Positions 26,242 to 34,460 of a DNA stretch of 64,000 nt are shown piece after piece; the first letter of the stretch is position 1; each line of letters starts with the position of its first letter. The DNA is from DATLFA01 sp035525225 (lineage in GTDB: Bacteria > Actinomycetota > Acidimicrobiia > Acidimicrobiales > WLNW01): positions 1 through 64,000 of the forward strand of contig DATLFA010000003.1 of NCBI GenBank assembly GCA_035525225.1, read 5' to 3'. Under the pieces are notes generated by a model. It was given only the letters and a program-made list of their open reading frames with translations. It made no database searches and was not told the DNA's origin. The translations under genes were made by a program, and so were the position numbers.

Positions 26242-27558
26242 GTGAGCGAATCGCGCATCACCGTCTTTCTCGCCGACGACAGCGTTCTCATCCGTGAAGG
26301 GGTGAGGGCGATGATCGCCCGCGAACGCGATCTCGAGGTGGTCGGCGTCGCAGAGGACTATGACGGCCTTGTCAAAGGCGCGTCGGAGCTGGCTCCCAAC
26401 GTCGTCGTTTCCGACATCCGCATGCCACCCGCGTTCCAGCGCGAGGGCATCGACGGCTGCAAGGAGATCCGCAAGCAGCACCCTGGCACGGGTGTCGTGA
26501 TCCTGTCGCAGTACGACGACCCCGACTACGCCATCGCCCTGCTGTCGGAGGGCGCGGTCGGCTACGCCTACCTGCTCAAGGACCACATCGCCGAAGGCGA
26601 CCAGCTCGCCCGCGCGATCCGAGAGGTCGCCACCGGTGGCTCGATGCTCGACCCCGCCATCGTCAACGCGCTGATGCGCCCTATGACCTCGACCGGCGAT
26701 CTCAGCCGCGAGGACGAGCAACTGCTGTCGATGGTGGCCGAGGGCAAACCCATCAAGGCCATCGCCGCTGCGACCCAGGCCACCCCGGCCGCCGTCGCAG
26801 AGGCCGTCGAGCGCCTGTTCGTCAAGCTCGCCGCCGGCGTCAGCGCGGGCTCCGACGGCGCGCTGCGGCGCCTGCGCATGTTGCATGAGGCGATCGTCAG
26901 TCGCGAAGAGCAGGGCGAGACACTGTCACGGCTTCTGCCGTCGGGCCTCGCGGACAAGCTGCGCACCGAGGGCCGCAAGATCGGCGAGACCGAGCGTCTG
27001 GTCGTCACCGTCTTGATGTCCGACATTCGGGGATATTCCACGATCGCAGAGCACGCCGACCCGACACAGCTCGCGCAGCAGCTCAACTTGCACCGCGCCG
27101 AGATGAACCGCGCCATCCTTGCTGCCGGCGGGACCGTGATGCAGTACGTCGGCGACGCGGTCATGGCCGTGTTCGGTGCGCCCGTCTCCTACGAAGATCA
27201 CGCCGACCGCTCGTTGCGGGCCGCGATCGCCATGCACGACGCCCAAGAGGCCGTGAACGAACGCTGGAATGCCGATGGACTGCCGCCGTTCGGGCTCGGC
27301 ATCGGGTTGTCGACCGGCGAGGTCGCCGCCGCACTACTCGGCTCGGACGAACGCGTCGAGTACACCGTCGTCGGCGACGCGGTCAACCTCACGCAGCGGC
27401 TACAGCAGTTCGGTCAGCCCGGACAGACCGTGCTCTCGGAACCGACATGGGCCGCCCTCACCAGCCGGCCGACGAAGTTCGAGCAGCTCGATCCAGAAAT
27501 GGTCAAAGGACGCGACACCCCCGTAGTCGCGTATCGCATCACCGGAACAGGAGAATGA
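26242..27558 (+). CDS. response regulator with class III nucleotidyl cyclase output
   Basis: A 438-residue protein. Residues 1-120 are a receiver (acidic D12/D13, phosphoacceptor D58, K113). Residues ~150-200 look like a degenerate LuxR-type HTH (DLSREDEQLLSMVAEGK). From ~250 lies a class III cyclase: metal Asp261 in VLMSDIRGYS and Asp305 in YVGDAVMA, with VVGDAVNLTQR near the end. The adenine-specifying Lys appears to be Gln301; known cyclases with Gln there still make cAMP. GTG 26242 was chosen because it precedes the first strand. Its receiver is very similar to that of the LuxR regulator at 30829. It probably makes cAMP under phosphorylation control. Confidence 0.85.
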   Translation: MSESRITVFLADDSVLIREGVRAMIARERDLEVVGVAEDYDGLVKGASELAPNVVVSDIRMPPAFQREGIDGCKEIRKQHPGTGVVILSQYDDPDYAIALLSEGAVGYAYLLKDHIAEGDQLARAIREVATGGSMLDPAIVNALMRPMTSTGDLSREDEQLLSMVAEGKPIKAIAAATQATPAAVAEAVERLFVKLAAGVSAGSDGALRRLRMLHEAIVSREEQGETLSRLLPSGLADKLRTEGRKIGETERLVVTVLMSDIRGYSTIAEHADPTQLAQQLNLHRAEMNRAILAAGGTVMQYVGDAVMAVFGAPVSYEDHADRSLRAAIAMHDAQEAVNERWNADGLPPFGLGIGLSTGEVAAALLGSDERVEYTVVGDAVNLTQRLQQFGQPGQTVLSEPTWAALTSRPTKFEQLDPEMVKGRDTPVVAYRITGTGE

Positions 27559-27559
27559 C

Positions 27560-28279
27560 ATGACCGACATCGTCGTCGAGGCCAAGGGCGTGTATCGCAC
27601 GTTCGAGCAGGAGCTCGCGCCGATCCGAGCGCTGCGCGGCGCCGACCTCACCGTCGCCAAAGGCGAGTTCGTCGCGGTGATGGGTCCGTCGGGGTGCGGC
27701 AAGTCGACGATGCTCAACGTCATCGCCGGCCTCGACCGACCCGACGAAGGCGAAGTGATGGTCGCCGGCCAAGACCTCACGAAACTCGACGAGAACGGGT
27801 TGGCGTTGATGCGGCGCAAGCACATCGGCATCGTGTTCCAGTTCTTCAATCTGCTCGAAGGCATGACGGTGCTCGAGAACGTGATCATGCCGGCGCTCAT
27901 CGTCGGCATGAAGCGTCGCGCCGCCGAAGCGCGGGCCCGCGATCTACTCGACCTCCTCGGTATCGGCGACAAGGCCAAGCAGGCACCGGGCGCCTTGTCC
28001 GGTGGTCAGCGCCAGCGCCTCGCCATCGCCCGTGCGATTGCCAACGAGCCGACGCTCATCCTGGCCGACGAGCCGACCGGCGCCCTCGACAGCGAAGGCG
28101 GCGACGAGATCCTCGAGCTCTTCGAACGACTCCACGCGCAAGGCCAGACCATCTTGTTGGTGACCCACGATCAGCCAGTCGCCGATGCCGCGGCGCGCAT
28201 CGTTCGGATGAAGGACGGCCGAGTGGTCGATGACGGGCTCGACGCCGACATGCGGGCCGCCGCTGCTTCCGCCAGCTGA
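27560..28279 (+). CDS. MacB/LolD-type ABC-transporter ATPase without permease
   Basis: A 239-residue ABC ATPase. Walker A GPSGCGKST, signature LSGGQRQR, Walker B LILADEPTGALD and the H-loop THD are all intact. The closest pattern is the MacB/LolD/FtsE class. The gene starts one base after the cyclase stop and precedes the histidine kinase, yet no permease is encoded nearby. It may work with an unlinked permease or with the kinase's membrane part. Confidence 0.9.
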   Translation: MTDIVVEAKGVYRTFEQELAPIRALRGADLTVAKGEFVAVMGPSGCGKSTMLNVIAGLDRPDEGEVMVAGQDLTKLDENGLALMRRKHIGIVFQFFNLLEGMTVLENVIMPALIVGMKRRAAEARARDLLDLLGIGDKAKQAPGALSGGQRQRLAIARAIANEPTLILADEPTGALDSEGGDEILELFERLHAQGQTILLVTHDQPVADAAARIVRMKDGRVVDDGLDADMRAAAASAS

Positions 28280-28324
28280 GACTGCACTGATTGTCGGCGG
28301 TACGACGAGCCTCGTGGTTTCCCG

Positions 28325-30343
28325 ATGACCGCGACCGAAATCACTCGTATCGTCGTGATCGCGTTATGGGCGATCACGACCGGCGTGCTCCTGCGACTGC
28401 GAGCGCCGAAGCTCGCCATCATCACCGGCGTGGGCACTGTCGCGGCCGGCGTGTCGACGCTCGCTGCAGCGCTGGTCGCGCACCGTGACCTGAGCGCCTC
28501 GTCGGCCGACCGACTCCATCTCTCGAGCGGCATCGCACTAGGTGTCGTCGGCGCCGCAGGTGTCCATCTGCTGCTGGCGATGCCCAACGGGGAAGTGCCG
28601 CAACGAGCACGACGAATGTTCGTCGCCTTCGCCTACGTTGCGGGCGTCGCGTGTGGTGCGGCCGCCTTCGTCGATCGTCCCGACATTCGTTGGTGGTTGC
28701 TCGCATTGGCAGGCATCGTCGGCGGCGCGCTCGGCGTGGTGCTGTCGAATCAGCGCTATCGCCGCGCCAGCCCACTCGAACAGCGCAGCCTTCAGTGGTT
28801 CGGTCTGTCGATCGCGGTCGCGGCCGAAGTGTGCATCGTCGTGCTGGCCCTGCACGTCATCGCCGACTGGCCGAGCTCGATCTCGGCAACCAACATCTCG
28901 ACGACCGCGATCATCGCGCTGGGCACCGGCGCGTCGGCATCTCGCCGACTTTCGGCGCGCGTCGACCGGGCACTCACGTACGCGGTGTCGTTCACCGGCC
29001 TCACGTCGATGGTGTTGGTCATCTATGTGATCGTCGTGCTCAGCTTCGGTCGTTCGCTATCTGATGGTGAGCGCAGCCTGTTGGTCGCGTCGATGGGTGC
29101 GGCGGGCCTGGCCGCACTGGCGTATCCCGTGGCACGGGCGCGCCTCGAAGTCGCGGCCAACCGCCTCGTCTACGGCGAGCGCGTCGCGCCCGACGACGCA
29201 GTGCGCAAGTTCGGCACCCGACTCACACGCGCGGTACCGATGGACGAGCTGCTCCTGCAACTGTGCGAGTCGTTGCGCAAGACGATGCGCTTGCATTCGG
29301 CCGAAGTCTGGACCGGCAGCGACGGTGTGTACGAGGTCGCCGCCAGCGCACCGCATCGCAATCGAGCCCCGTTGCATGTGAGCGCCAAAGCGGTGCCGGT
29401 GACGGCCCGCGCCGGTGTCTCGGGTGGGACATGGATCGAGATCTGGCTGCCCGAGCTGGCGGAGGGCCGGGTCGCGGCAAACCTACGGGTCGCGCCGCTC
29501 GCCCACGGTGGCGGGCTGTTGGGATTGGTCGTCTGCGAACGCAGCCCCGACGGCGATCCTTTCACCCGCGACGCCGATACCACACTGACCGAGCTCGCCC
29601 GGCAGGTTGCCCTCGCGTTGCACAACGTCAATCTCGACTCCGCGCTACAGGCCTCACTCGACGAGCTGCGACACAAGAACATCGAACTGCACGAATCCCG
29701 TGCCCGCATCGTGGCCGCGGGCGACGCCGAGCGACGCCGCCTCGAACGCAACCTGCACGACGGGGCGCAACAGCATCTCGTCGCGCTCGCGGTCAAGGTG
29801 AGATTGGCGCGCGACGCAGTCGAAGACGATCCCGCCGACGCCATGTCGCTGCTCGACGAACTGCGCACCGATCTTCAAGACGCGATCGCGGAGTTGCGCG
29901 CACTCGCACACGGCATCTTCCCCCCGCTGCTCGTGTCGGGCGGTCTGGTGCACGCCTTGCCAGCCGCCGCGTCGCGGGCGACATTGCCGGCCACCGTCGA
30001 GTGCATCGACATCGAACGCTACGAGCCGGAGCTCGAAGCGGCGGTGTACTTCTGCTGCGTCGAAGCGATGCAGAACGCCAGCAAACACGCCGGGGAGGGC
30101 GCCAAGATCTCCCTGCGGGTCTGGCGGGACAACGACGAGCTCTGTTTCACGGTCAGCGACGACGGCGCAGGGTTCGATCCCGCAGGCAGTGCCGGCAAGG
30201 GACACGGCTTCGTCAACATGGCGGATCGCCTGGGCGCGATGCAGGGCTCGCTCGACGTGTGGTCGGTGCGAGGCGAAGGCACCCGCATCTCGGGGCGCGT
30301 GCCCGTAACGCGCGTCAGCGCGACCGCGGACGGGCACGCCTAG
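28325..30343 (+). CDS. NarL-type sensor histidine kinase with multi-pass N-terminus
   Basis: A 672-residue kinase. About eight hydrophobic segments fill residues 1-270 (for example TRIVVIALWAITTGVLLRL, LTSMVLVIYVIVVLSF). A GAF-like section lies near 300-440, the HisKA_3 dimer/His box ERRRLERNLHDGAQQH has His478, and HATPase blocks include ENASKHAGEGA-like AMQNASKHAG and DDGAGFDP. It senses an unknown signal in or near the membrane. Receivers of the cyclase protein (26242) and LuxR regulator (30829) are its likely partners. Confidence 0.88.
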   Translation: MTATEITRIVVIALWAITTGVLLRLRAPKLAIITGVGTVAAGVSTLAAALVAHRDLSASSADRLHLSSGIALGVVGAAGVHLLLAMPNGEVPQRARRMFVAFAYVAGVACGAAAFVDRPDIRWWLLALAGIVGGALGVVLSNQRYRRASPLEQRSLQWFGLSIAVAAEVCIVVLALHVIADWPSSISATNISTTAIIALGTGASASRRLSARVDRALTYAVSFTGLTSMVLVIYVIVVLSFGRSLSDGERSLLVASMGAAGLAALAYPVARARLEVAANRLVYGERVAPDDAVRKFGTRLTRAVPMDELLLQLCESLRKTMRLHSAEVWTGSDGVYEVAASAPHRNRAPLHVSAKAVPVTARAGVSGGTWIEIWLPELAEGRVAANLRVAPLAHGGGLLGLVVCERSPDGDPFTRDADTTLTELARQVALALHNVNLDSALQASLDELRHKNIELHESRARIVAAGDAERRRLERNLHDGAQQHLVALAVKVRLARDAVEDDPADAMSLLDELRTDLQDAIAELRALAHGIFPPLLVSGGLVHALPAAASRATLPATVECIDIERYEPELEAAVYFCCVEAMQNASKHAGEGAKISLRVWRDNDELCFTVSDDGAGFDPAGSAGKGHGFVNMADRLGAMQGSLDVWSVRGEGTRISGRVPVTRVSATADGHA

Positions 30344-30346
30344 CCG

Positions 30347-30742
30347 CTAGCCGGCGACGCGCTGCCAGCTGTCGTCGCCACCGTCGGCCCAGATGCGCCG
30401 CACCGCCCGGGGACTGAGCTCGTCCTTGTTGAGGTAGGCGCAGGCGCCGCAGGTGCGGGCATGAGGGGGCAACTGCTCGAGCGTGTAGGTCGACACGAGG
30501 ACTACCAGCGTGTCGGGTCGCTCCTTGACGATCTGGGAGGTGGCCTCGAGCCCGTCGATGCCGCCCATGTTGATGTCCATCAACACGAGATCGGGCTCGG
30601 TCTGCGCCGCCAGCTCGACCGCTTGTTCGCCCGAGGTGGCTTCGCCGACGAGGGTGAACTCCGCCAGGCGGGCCACGACCGCCCGCAGCGCCGCCAAGAA
30701 GGGCGCCTGATCGTCGACGATGAGCACACGGACAGGGTCCAC
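30347..30742 (-). CDS. single-domain receiver protein
   Basis: A 131-residue receiver with D10/D11, phosphoacceptor Asp56 (DLVLMDINMGG) and the conserved Lys in YLNKDELS. No output domain follows. It could act as a phosphate sink or connector for the kinase encoded just beyond its 3' end. The start GTG 30742 is at the usual first strand; the longer frame is unsupported. Confidence 0.82.
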   Translation of the reverse strand: MDPVRVLIVDDQAPFLAALRAVVARLAEFTLVGEATSGEQAVELAAQTEPDLVLMDINMGGIDGLEATSQIVKERPDTLVVLVSTYTLEQLPPHARTCGACAYLNKDELSPRAVRRIWADGGDDSWQRVAG

Positions 30743-30828
30743 GCCCCCATTGTCGCGTGCCTCGACCCGGGTGAGAAGCAAGGCACCCCGCGGCGCACGG
30801 TGGTGCTGGCACCCCTGCCCGCCGAAAT

Positions 30829-31491
30829 CTATCCGTCGGCGAGGTAGACGAGCACCGCCTTGACCCGCCGATTCAGGTCGGGCTCTTCGTTCAGGTGCAA
30901 CTTGGCGAAGATCGAGTTCGAGTGCTTTTCGACGGCCCGCTCGCTCAGCCCCAGCGCCGCCGCAATCGCGGCGTTGCTGCGGCCCTGGGCCATCTCGTGG
31001 AGGATGTCTCGTTCCCGCCCGGTCAAGTGTTGCAGCCGCGACGGTGGCTTGCGGCCCCGCGCCGCTACCAGTTCCTCGACCACCTTCGGGTCGATCACCG
31101 AACCGCCACTGCTCACGATCCGGATGGCGTCGACGAGTTGGTCGATGTCGGACACCCGGTCTTTGAGCAGATACGCCCGCTGCTCGGAACCGTGTTCGAG
31201 CAGGGCGAGGGCGTAGACCGGGTCGGCGTATTGGCTCAACACGACGACGCCCACGCCGGGATGGGACTCGCGAAAGAGGCTGGCGGCACGAATGCCTTCG
31301 TCGGTACCGGTCGGCGGCATCCTGATGTCGGTGACGACCACGTCGGGGGCGATCTCGGCGACGAGCGCCACGAGCTCGTCGAAGGTGCCGCACGAGCCTG
31401 CTACTTCGAGGTCGGGCACCGATCCGAGCAAGCGGACGACGCCCTCGCGCAACAAGACGTTGTCCTCGGCCAGTACGACGCGGATGCCCAC
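30829..31491 (-). CDS. LuxR/NarL-family response regulator
   Basis: A 220-residue regulator: receiver with D9/D10 equivalents, phosphoacceptor Asp55 (TDIRMPP) and Lys110, then a LuxR HTH (LTGRERDILHEMAQGRSNAAIAAALGLSERAVEKH) near 150-215. The receiver has strong similarity to that of the cyclase protein (both contain VLSQYxDP and AYLLKD). It is the most probable transcriptional partner of the NarL-type kinase. Confidence 0.93.
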   Translation of the reverse strand: MGIRVVLAEDNVLLREGVVRLLGSVPDLEVAGSCGTFDELVALVAEIAPDVVVTDIRMPPTGTDEGIRAASLFRESHPGVGVVVLSQYADPVYALALLEHGSEQRAYLLKDRVSDIDQLVDAIRIVSSGGSVIDPKVVEELVAARGRKPPSRLQHLTGRERDILHEMAQGRSNAAIAAALGLSERAVEKHSNSIFAKLHLNEEPDLNRRVKAVLVYLADG

Positions 31492-31530
31492 CGGCTCATC
31501 TTAGAGACCGCAGTATCGGCGGCAGGTGGT

Positions 31531-31827
31531 TCAGGTCGTGGTAGCCGCGCCGCTGGCGACGACCTCGCCGATGAACACGGCCGGATAGATATCGACCCCG
31601 GCCTTCTCGATCCACGCTTGGATCAAGTGCCCCTCGGCGAGCAACGCCTCGGCCGCAGCTCTCGTCTCGAGCTCGAGGGTGACCATGACCTCGCTCGGAT
31701 TGTCCACCGAACGATGCACCCAATGGCGCACGATGCCCCTCAACTCACGCCGCCCGTCGCCTTCGTGAAAGCGGGCGATGAACTCGTCGTAGTCACGGAC
31801 TGAGTGGATCATCACGAGTCGCACCAT
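31531..31827 (-). CDS. small conserved-looking protein, function unknown
   Basis: A 98-residue protein beginning MVRLVMIHSVRDYDEFIARF, a pattern close to ferredoxin-like dimeric alpha/beta barrel proteins. An alternative start (31887) would overlap the bacterioferritin stop and would translate the repeat at 31836 as a Gly/Ser/Pro-rich stretch; I prefer ATG 31827, with GGGGA from the repeat edge as its ribosome site. It ends a putative TetR-bfd-bfr operon. No function is assigned. Confidence 0.55.
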   Translation of the reverse strand: MVRLVMIHSVRDYDEFIARFHEGDGRRELRGIVRHWVHRSVDNPSEVMVTLELETRAAAEALLAEGHLIQAWIEKAGVDIYPAVFIGEVVASGAATTT

Positions 31828-31835
31828 GCCCGATC

Positions 31836-31861
31836 CCCGCTCTGAAGGGCCGCTCGGGCCC
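31836..31861 (-). repeat. 26-bp GC-rich dispersed repeat
   Basis: An identical copy of the 13540 and 22854 elements, located upstream of the 98-residue gene. Its right edge (AGCGGGG) supplies that gene's likely ribosome site. Confidence 0.85.
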
Positions 31862-31879
31862 GAACCCCGATCTGGCTCG

Positions 31880-32350
31880 TCACTCATAGAGCTGCTGCGC
31901 CAGGTAGGTGGTCTCGCCCAGCAGTTCGATCAGCTCGAGTTGCGTCGTCAGCCAGTCGAGCTGCGCCTCTTCTTGGGCCACCATCGTCCGCAACAACTGG
32001 CTGCTACCGATATCGCCCTCGCTGTCGCAAGCACCGACGGCCGACTTGAGTTGATCCACGGCCCCCCGCTCGAGCGCGGCGTGCAGCTCGAACATCTCTA
32101 CGACATTTTCACCGACCTGGAAAGCGTCCATACGTTGGAGGTTCGGTAGGCCGCCGAGCAGCAGCACTCGATCCATCAGGGTCTCGACGTCGCGCATCTC
32201 CTCCATCGATGACTCGCGCAACTTGTGAGCGACCCGTTCGAGCCCGAGGCTGTCGCAGATCTTCGCATGCACGAAGTACTGGTTGATCGCGCCCAGTTCG
32301 GTCGTGATCAACCCGTTCAACGCGTCGATCACCTTGCTCCGCTCACTCAT
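31880..32350 (-). CDS. bfr: bacterioferritin lacking both ferroxidase histidines
   Basis: A 156-residue bacterioferritin that aligns without gaps to E. coli Bfr. The ferroxidase Glu residues are kept (E18, E51, E94, E127) and heme-ligand Met52 is kept. However, residue 54 is Asp rather than His (EEMRDVE) and residue 130 is Gln rather than His (EEAQLDW). It should still form a shell and bind heme, but iron oxidation may be impaired or altered. Its start overlaps the bfd stop (ATGA). Confidence 0.92.
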   Translation of the reverse strand: MSERSKVIDALNGLITTELGAINQYFVHAKICDSLGLERVAHKLRESSMEEMRDVETLMDRVLLLGGLPNLQRMDAFQVGENVVEMFELHAALERGAVDQLKSAVGACDSEGDIGSSQLLRTMVAQEEAQLDWLTTQLELIELLGETTYLAQQLYE

Positions 32351-32556
32351 CTCCTACTCCTTCGTTGCGCGTTCGGGGCAGTCTTGCTCACCGGGGCGGC
32401 CAAGCCGGTGAGCATGACTTCGATCGTGTGTCGACATTTGCCACATTGGCTCGCTGCTCCGCATCGCTCGATGACCATGTCGACGGTGTCCGCACCGGCG
32501 CGTATCGCTGCCTCGATCGTGGTGTTGCTGACTGCTCGACACAAACAGACGTACAC
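32347..32556 (-). CDS. bfd: bacterioferritin-associated ferredoxin
   Basis: A 69-residue Bfd-type [2Fe-2S] protein. Cys4, Cys6, Cys38 and Cys41 match the C-x-C...C-x2-C cluster spacing of Bfd exactly. It reduces bacterioferritin to release stored iron. GTG 32556 is directly before the first Cys pair. It precedes bfr in the operon, with four bases of overlap, and follows the TetR gene by 25 bp. Confidence 0.88.
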   Translation of the reverse strand: MYVCLCRAVSNTTIEAAIRAGADTVDMVIERCGAASQCGKCRHTIEVMLTGLAAPVSKTAPNAQRRSRR

Positions 32557-32581
32557 CGGCGCCAGCCCTTCGGCACAGACA

Positions 32582-33235
32582 CTACGTCGCGGGTATCGCC
32601 CGCGTCGATAACGCAGAGGCGAAGCCGGCGGTGACGAAGTCGATGACGATGTCCGCGAGACGATCCGCTCGGAACTCGACTTGCCGGGCGACCCACCCCG
32701 GCAGCTGGTCGTTGGCGAAGACGAGCTCCACCGCTTCCTTCGCGACGGCAAAGCGGGCGATGCGCACCTCTGGCTCGAGCTGCGGGGTCACCCGTTCGAG
32801 CACGTCGAGGAACCGGCGCGTATATGGCTCGAATGCCGACTCGAGCAGCGACGTCATCTCCGGCTTGCCCCGTAGGTCGGCCTTGACCCGTATCCAATGC
32901 CGCCCGCCCCCTTCGTGATCGGCCGCCAACTCGGCAATCGGCACGACCAACGCGGCGACCAGATCGCGCAATTGCGGTTCGGCAGAGGCCTCGATCGCAT
33001 CGAGCAACTCGTTGCGGCGCTTGCCCAACTGTGCCGCGCGCTCGACCACGATGGCCTCGAGCAGCCCGTCCTTCGACCCGAAGTGGTAGCTGATGGCAGC
33101 GATGTTCGCTCGGGCCTCGGTGGTGATGTCGCGTACCGACACGAACCCGATGCCACGCTCCGCGAACAGACGCTCGGCGACGACCAGTATCCGCTGGCGC
33201 GTCGACTGATCGTCCGATGCTCTACGCGAGGCCAC
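32582..33235 (-). CDS. TetR-family transcriptional regulator
   Basis: A 217-residue TetR regulator. The HTH is in the N-terminal 60 residues (ILVVAERLFAERG, then VSVRDITTEARANIAAISYHFGSKDGLL); the ligand-binding C-terminal half is unlike named families. It is divergent from a thioesterase gene (50 bp apart) and leads the bfd-bfr genes on its own strand, so it may control either. Confidence 0.9.
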   Translation of the reverse strand: MASRRASDDQSTRQRILVVAERLFAERGIGFVSVRDITTEARANIAAISYHFGSKDGLLEAIVVERAAQLGKRRNELLDAIEASAEPQLRDLVAALVVPIAELAADHEGGGRHWIRVKADLRGKPEMTSLLESAFEPYTRRFLDVLERVTPQLEPEVRIARFAVAKEAVELVFANDQLPGWVARQVEFRADRLADIVIDFVTAGFASALSTRAIPAT

Positions 33236-33285
33236 TGGTCAACCCTACTTTCCGCCCTGAAAGTCCGCTCAGACAGAATGAGGGC

Positions 33286-33897
33286 ATGAACGATCACACG
33301 GACCGCACGCCCCAGATCGACGCGGCGATGGCAGTGCGGCGCCTGGCGCATGCGCTCGTTGCCCACGACACGGCGGACGCGCTACTCGCCCGTCTTGCCG
33401 AAGATGCCCGACGTTGGGCGGTGGACGTCGAGCAGCATCCGCGGTTGGTGCGCGATGGCGATGCGTTGCGCGAAGACCGCTCGGGCGGACCGCCGGCTGA
33501 CGGTGCGCCGGTCGAGCACTTCGATCGGTGCCCGGTGTCCGGTATGGCCAATCCCCTCGCGACCGATCTGGTGGCGCGCCGCGTGGGCGACCAGGTGCAT
33601 TGTGAAGTCGAGCTGGGTCCTGCGTGCGAGGGGCCACCGGGGCACGCGCACGGCGGCATCATCGCGGCACTGTTCGACGATGCGACCGCCTTTCTCTCAC
33701 GCGTGCTGGACGAGACCTGTGTCGCGAGCGAGCTCACCGTGCAGTACCGCCGGCCGGTGCCCATCGGCGAGCGCTTGCGGATCGAGGCGCGGGTTGCCCG
33801 CCGCGACGGCCGGCGTATCCACACCGAAGCGACGATGCATCACGGTGACACGATTGTCGCTCGCGCGACATGTACGAAGGTGATCATCGCGTCATGA
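33286..33897 (+). CDS. PaaI-type hotdog thioesterase
   Basis: A 203-residue protein with a long N-terminal region and a hotdog domain from about residue 80. GHAHGGIIAALFDDATAFL is the thioesterase helix. It probably hydrolyses an acyl-CoA. ATG 33286 follows GAGGG closely. It is divergent from the TetR gene and so is its likely target. Its last six bases overlap the convergent F420-type protein gene. Confidence 0.8.
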   Translation: MNDHTDRTPQIDAAMAVRRLAHALVAHDTADALLARLAEDARRWAVDVEQHPRLVRDGDALREDRSGGPPADGAPVEHFDRCPVSGMANPLATDLVARRVGDQVHCEVELGPACEGPPGHAHGGIIAALFDDATAFLSRVLDETCVASELTVQYRRPVPIGERLRIEARVARRDGRRIHTEATMHHGDTIVARATCTKVIIAS

Positions 33898-34317
33898 CGC
33901 GCGCCAGGTTCGTACCTCGGTGACATCGATCTCGATCACCGGGCCCGCCGGCGACACGCGGGAGTAGTGCCGCGGGTACTTGGCCACCAGCTGTTCGATA
34001 GCCGTCGCGAAGCGGGGCCCTTCGTCGACCACGCGCGCAAACCCGCGCAACCGAACCCACCAGAGTGACGCCCAGTCGTCGTCGTAGTGATCGATCAGGA
34101 CGGTGACCCGCGGGTCGCGTTCGATGTTGTCGAGCCGCCGCAACCGACGCGTCTGCTTCGGTTTGTGATCGACCGCCGTGACAACGGTCGAGCCGGTGAG
34201 CGCGAACGTGATTGGTACGAGATCGACACCCGCGGCACCGAGCGTGGCCAGACGCGCAACCGGTGACCGCGCGGCCACTGCGAGCAACTTGTCCTCAGTC
34301 ATTGCAGACAAGTGCAC
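33892..34317 (-). CDS. PPOX-class F420-dependent oxidoreductase (TIGR03668-like)
   Basis: A 141-residue split-barrel protein. SPVARLATLGAAGVDLVPITFAL, VDHKPKQTRRLRRLDNI and VLIDHYDDDW match the actinobacterial F420-binding TIGR03668 group. It would reduce or oxidise a small substrate with F420. The start could be GTG 34317 or ATG 34302. With the FrhB-like protein next door it indicates an F420-using organism. Confidence 0.82.
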   Translation of the reverse strand: MHLSAMTEDKLLAVAARSPVARLATLGAAGVDLVPITFALTGSTVVTAVDHKPKQTRRLRRLDNIERDPRVTVLIDHYDDDWASLWWVRLRGFARVVDEGPRFATAIEQLVAKYPRHYSRVSPAGPVIEIDVTEVRTWRAS

Positions 34318-34460
34318 GACAAGTGCGGCCGTGCGCCGACGCTGCTGTCGCCCGTAGTTGCGGCGAATGGCAAGAAGCTGCGATCTTTGGCATCGGTGGG
34401 TCCGTCAGCTTTCAGTCGCTCTCACTACGCTCACGCCACTCCCGAGAAGCGGAGCACGCC

